This document shows positions 62,051 through 64,000 of a stretch of 64,000 nt of DNA, in pieces. Numbering within the stretch: the first letter of the stretch is position 1; each line of letters begins with the position of its first letter. The notes beneath the pieces are model-generated. The model was not told the DNA's origin and did not search any database. It saw nothing but the letters and a program-made list of their open reading frames with translations. Both the position numbers and the translations under genes were made by a program. The DNA is from Pseudoalteromonas rubra. Its GTDB lineage: Bacteria; Pseudomonadota; Gammaproteobacteria; Enterobacterales; Alteromonadaceae. Location of the stretch: assembly GCF_005886805.2 (NCBI RefSeq), contig NZ_CP045430.1, forward strand, positions 682,001 through 746,000, read 5' to 3'.

Positions 62051-64000
62051 CTACTGCTTCAGACTGTTCAGATAGTCCTGATGCCAGGCCTGAGGCAAAC
62101 GATTAAGCACATCTTCAGTTGTTTCGATCTCATTGCTAAACTCATGCTCACTTTGCATTGCCAAATCACCCACTTGCAGGCCATTTGCAAACATGCTGAA
62201 GGACTCATCTGGCTGATAATCCGGATCATCATTACCGCGACCCAGACGAAGGTTATATACCTTATCGGTAAACTCAACCTCCTCTATGTGAGTGATCATC
62301 TCTAGCCCATTTTCAGTTAAGATCTGCGTACCCTGTTCAACCTTACTCGCCCAGACAGCTTTACCAGATTGCATCACAACAGGGTGAGACTCAGTCAATA
62401 ACAGTGTTTTACCTGACTTAGTTCTCAGCTGAACCATAGGGATGGTTTCAACACCAACAGAAATATCCTCAATTGTCAGAGCTAGATGGTTAGCAGGTGA
62501 AAACTCACTGGCACCCAACACCTGGTCGCCCACTTCAAGCTGTTCTATTGGAAGCTGCTTACCATTTGGTAAGGTGATCAAAGTGCCTTCGGCCAGGCAA
62601 CTATATACAATTTGCATCTGGGGATGACCTATATCCTGCCAACCACTATCCATATCTGAGGAGCCAATAACAAAAGAAGCCGTTAGCGGCGGTCTCCCAG
62701 GGCGAATTACGTGATCAAGTGCAAAATGCATAATCCAGTGGGTATCCTGATATCTACCAAATAAGGTAGCATCTCCGAATACACCTTCATTTTGTGGGAT
62801 ATCCCAGGATATTTCAGTCATATCCATTACACCTGACTTCTCGTAGCTAAGTGTTAAATTCTTAGCAAAGAAGTTGCTGATACTCTGATAAGCAGAACCG
62901 TCTATAGATACAGCTCCTCCACCTTCTTTGGTCTGAATAAAGATATTAGTGCCATGATTCACAAAAATAGGTTTATCAATTTCAGGGCTCTCAACTAACG
63001 TGATTTTGCCGTTTTCTTCCTTTACCTCCAGGGTGGTAAAGTCAGGTAGGTAAATACGTGTAACTTTACCCATTACATCAAGCTTCCCCTTGAATGGCAC
63101 CTTTAGTTTGGTTTGACTGGTAGGGGTTCCTGTTGGATAGATATTTTCATAATCACAATCCCCAAAATTCCGATTAAGACACATCACGATCCTGCCATCC
63201 GGCACGCCTGCACCTGCTTCAGAGCGATTATCAATAGGCATATCAATCTGTGTTCCGAATCCAACTCGACCAGTTAAAGGCAGTAATATGGTATCTGCCC
63301 CTGAGGATACAATCGATCTTGGCTGGGAAAAATAACCTAATTTAGCCAACAAGGTCTCTTTTGAATATTCCACCACAACGTTACGGTCTTCCATAACCTG
63401 TTTGTTGTTTGCATCCCTGTAAACTACGGTTATCCATCCATCAGCAAAGATACGTTCTGAAGCAGCAAGGTTAGAGAGAATATTTTGTACCTTAGCGTAG
63501 GAATACACCGATTTGCGCTTAGCTTCCTGTCCGTCACCAAAGTATTCATTGTATATTGGCATAGTTAACTGCTCGCCTTTTTCGTTGACCAGTTGCAGAT
63601 CTATCAACGTATAATCGGTCGGCACCGTTTTACTATTTAATGCAGATAACACAACAAACTGTTCACCCGAAGATGCTTTAGTCGCAGACCCAATTCCCAT
63701 ATGTTTAAAAAACGAACACAGCTCAGGCCTGCCGCTTGTGCAGTTTTGTAATAAGCTGAACCCTAAAGTATCAGCACTTGATGCATCTTGTTCCAGCCTT
63801 TGCTCAATCAGAGAAAACAAATGAGGTCGATTTTTTTTACTCAGACCGTGCTGCGCTAGCCGCGCTTTCAAGCGATCATTTTTAATCTGAATGTCTTGTT
63901 GGTATACAACATTATTATCAGCTTCAATTAGACTTGCAAAAGCATCAGGCATGACGGATGCCGTCCCCAATGCAAATGCAATGGATAAATAGAGAGGTTT
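62051..64000 (-). CDS. Secreted Hint-domain protein (cut by right window edge)
   Basis: The frame continues to the window end through KPLYLSIAFALGTASVMPDA, the hydrophobic core of a signal peptide, so the true start is just outside. About 650 residues are visible. The N-terminal ~450 residues are unfamiliar, with several Cys and a strand-rich region (AGVPDGRIVMCLNRNFGD, ITLVESPEIDKPIFVNHGTN). A Hint (hedgehog/intein) domain then begins at YSCLAEGTLITLPNGKQLPI, with the nucleophilic Cys codon at 62597-62599. EQLEVGDQVLG and LLLTESHPVVM (block B His) follow, and the domain ends near MFANGLQVGD. The terminal His-Asn of splicing inteins is missing, so cleavage without splicing is expected. It heads the exported-protein operon. 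Confidence 0.85.
   Translation of the reverse strand, partial: KPLYLSIAFALGTASVMPDAFASLIEADNNVVYQQDIQIKNDRLKARLAQHGLSKKNRPHLFSLIEQRLEQDASSADTLGFSLLQNCTSGRPELCSFFKHMGIGSATKASSGEQFVVLSALNSKTVPTDYTLIDLQLVNEKGEQLTMPIYNEYFGDGQEAKRKSVYSYAKVQNILSNLAASERIFADGWITVVYRDANNKQVMEDRNVVVEYSKETLLAKLGYFSQPRSIVSSGADTILLPLTGRVGFGTQIDMPIDNRSEAGAGVPDGRIVMCLNRNFGDCDYENIYPTGTPTSQTKLKVPFKGKLDVMGKVTRIYLPDFTTLEVKEENGKITLVESPEIDKPIFVNHGTNIFIQTKEGGGAVSIDGSAYQSISNFFAKNLTLSYEKSGVMDMTEISWDIPQNEGVFGDATLFGRYQDTHWIMHFALDHVIRPGRPPLTASFVIGSSDMDSGWQDIGHPQMQIVYSCLAEGTLITLPNGKQLPIEQLEVGDQVLGASEFSPANHLALTIEDISVGVETIPMVQLRTKSGKTLLLTESHPVVMQSGKAVWASKVEQGTQILTENGLEMITHIEEVEFTDKVYNLRLGRGNDDPDYQPDESFSMFANGLQVGDLAMQSEHEFSNEIETTEDVLNRLPQAWHQDYLNSLKQ

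Noticed and set aside
62051..64000. Hint protein read as a complete gene starting with TTG at 63970
   Set aside because: The frame continues upstream through a signal-peptide core to the window edge, so the TTG is internal and the gene is truncated by the window.

Overview
The window looks like chromosomal DNA from a marine gammaproteobacterium, most likely a Pseudoalteromonas or close Alteromonadales relative. This is inferred from gene content: the prpB-prpC-acnD-prpF methylcitrate operon under a GntR/FCD regulator, a GlyGly-CTERM protein, a GH19 chitinase, endonuclease V, and many secreted proteins. No rRNA, tRNA, CRISPR array, integrase or intact insertion sequence was seen.

Region 1 (1-29977, all minus strand) is a tandem array of four large Rhs/TcdB-like toxin genes; the leftmost is cut by the window edge. 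Each ~8.5-9 kb unit has the same transcription order: a small secreted four-cysteine protein, then a ~2,400-residue Rhs protein with a signal peptide, then an immunity-type gene. The Rhs bodies are almost identical (SpvB-like N-terminus, FG-GAP/VCBS repeats, TcdB middle region, YD repeats, Rhs core ending in DPSGY). Only the last ~300 residues differ. Two tails carry JAMM/JAB-like HxH signatures and are paired with exported, mutually related immunity candidates. The third tail looks like a nuclease-type toxin and is paired with a leaderless acidic protein. The recurring small secreted protein ahead of each toxin is the least explained part and the best candidate for an undescribed component.

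Region 2 (30354-37080) holds a GH19 chitinase, a translationally coupled GNAT acetyltransferase and FAD amine oxidase-type pair, an SDR, a SpoIIAA/STAS-like protein and a LysE-family exporter. Region 3 (35899-42653) is the propionate (2-methylcitrate) operon, read from a GntR regulator through prpB, prpC, acnD and prpF to a clear terminator. Its promoter lies between two TTGTNNACAA palindromes. A divergent TonB-dependent receptor (42949-45336) starts on the other side of this control region.

Region 4 (45360-50033) contains a periplasmic solute-binding protein, a PKD-type lipoprotein with an Asp/Lys repeat, a small hypothetical gene and endonuclease V. Region 5 (50386-56776) is a second contact-toxin locus: a TPS-like haemagglutinin protein, a separate DUF637 protein with a toxin-21-like tail, and an immunity gene. 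Region 6 (57415-64000) is a run of exported proteins: a PKD/GlyGly-CTERM protein, two paralogues with a perforin-like motif flanking a GEVED protein, and a Hint-domain protein that runs off the right edge. Overall the window is rich in interbacterial or anti-eukaryotic effector genes around a core metabolic operon.
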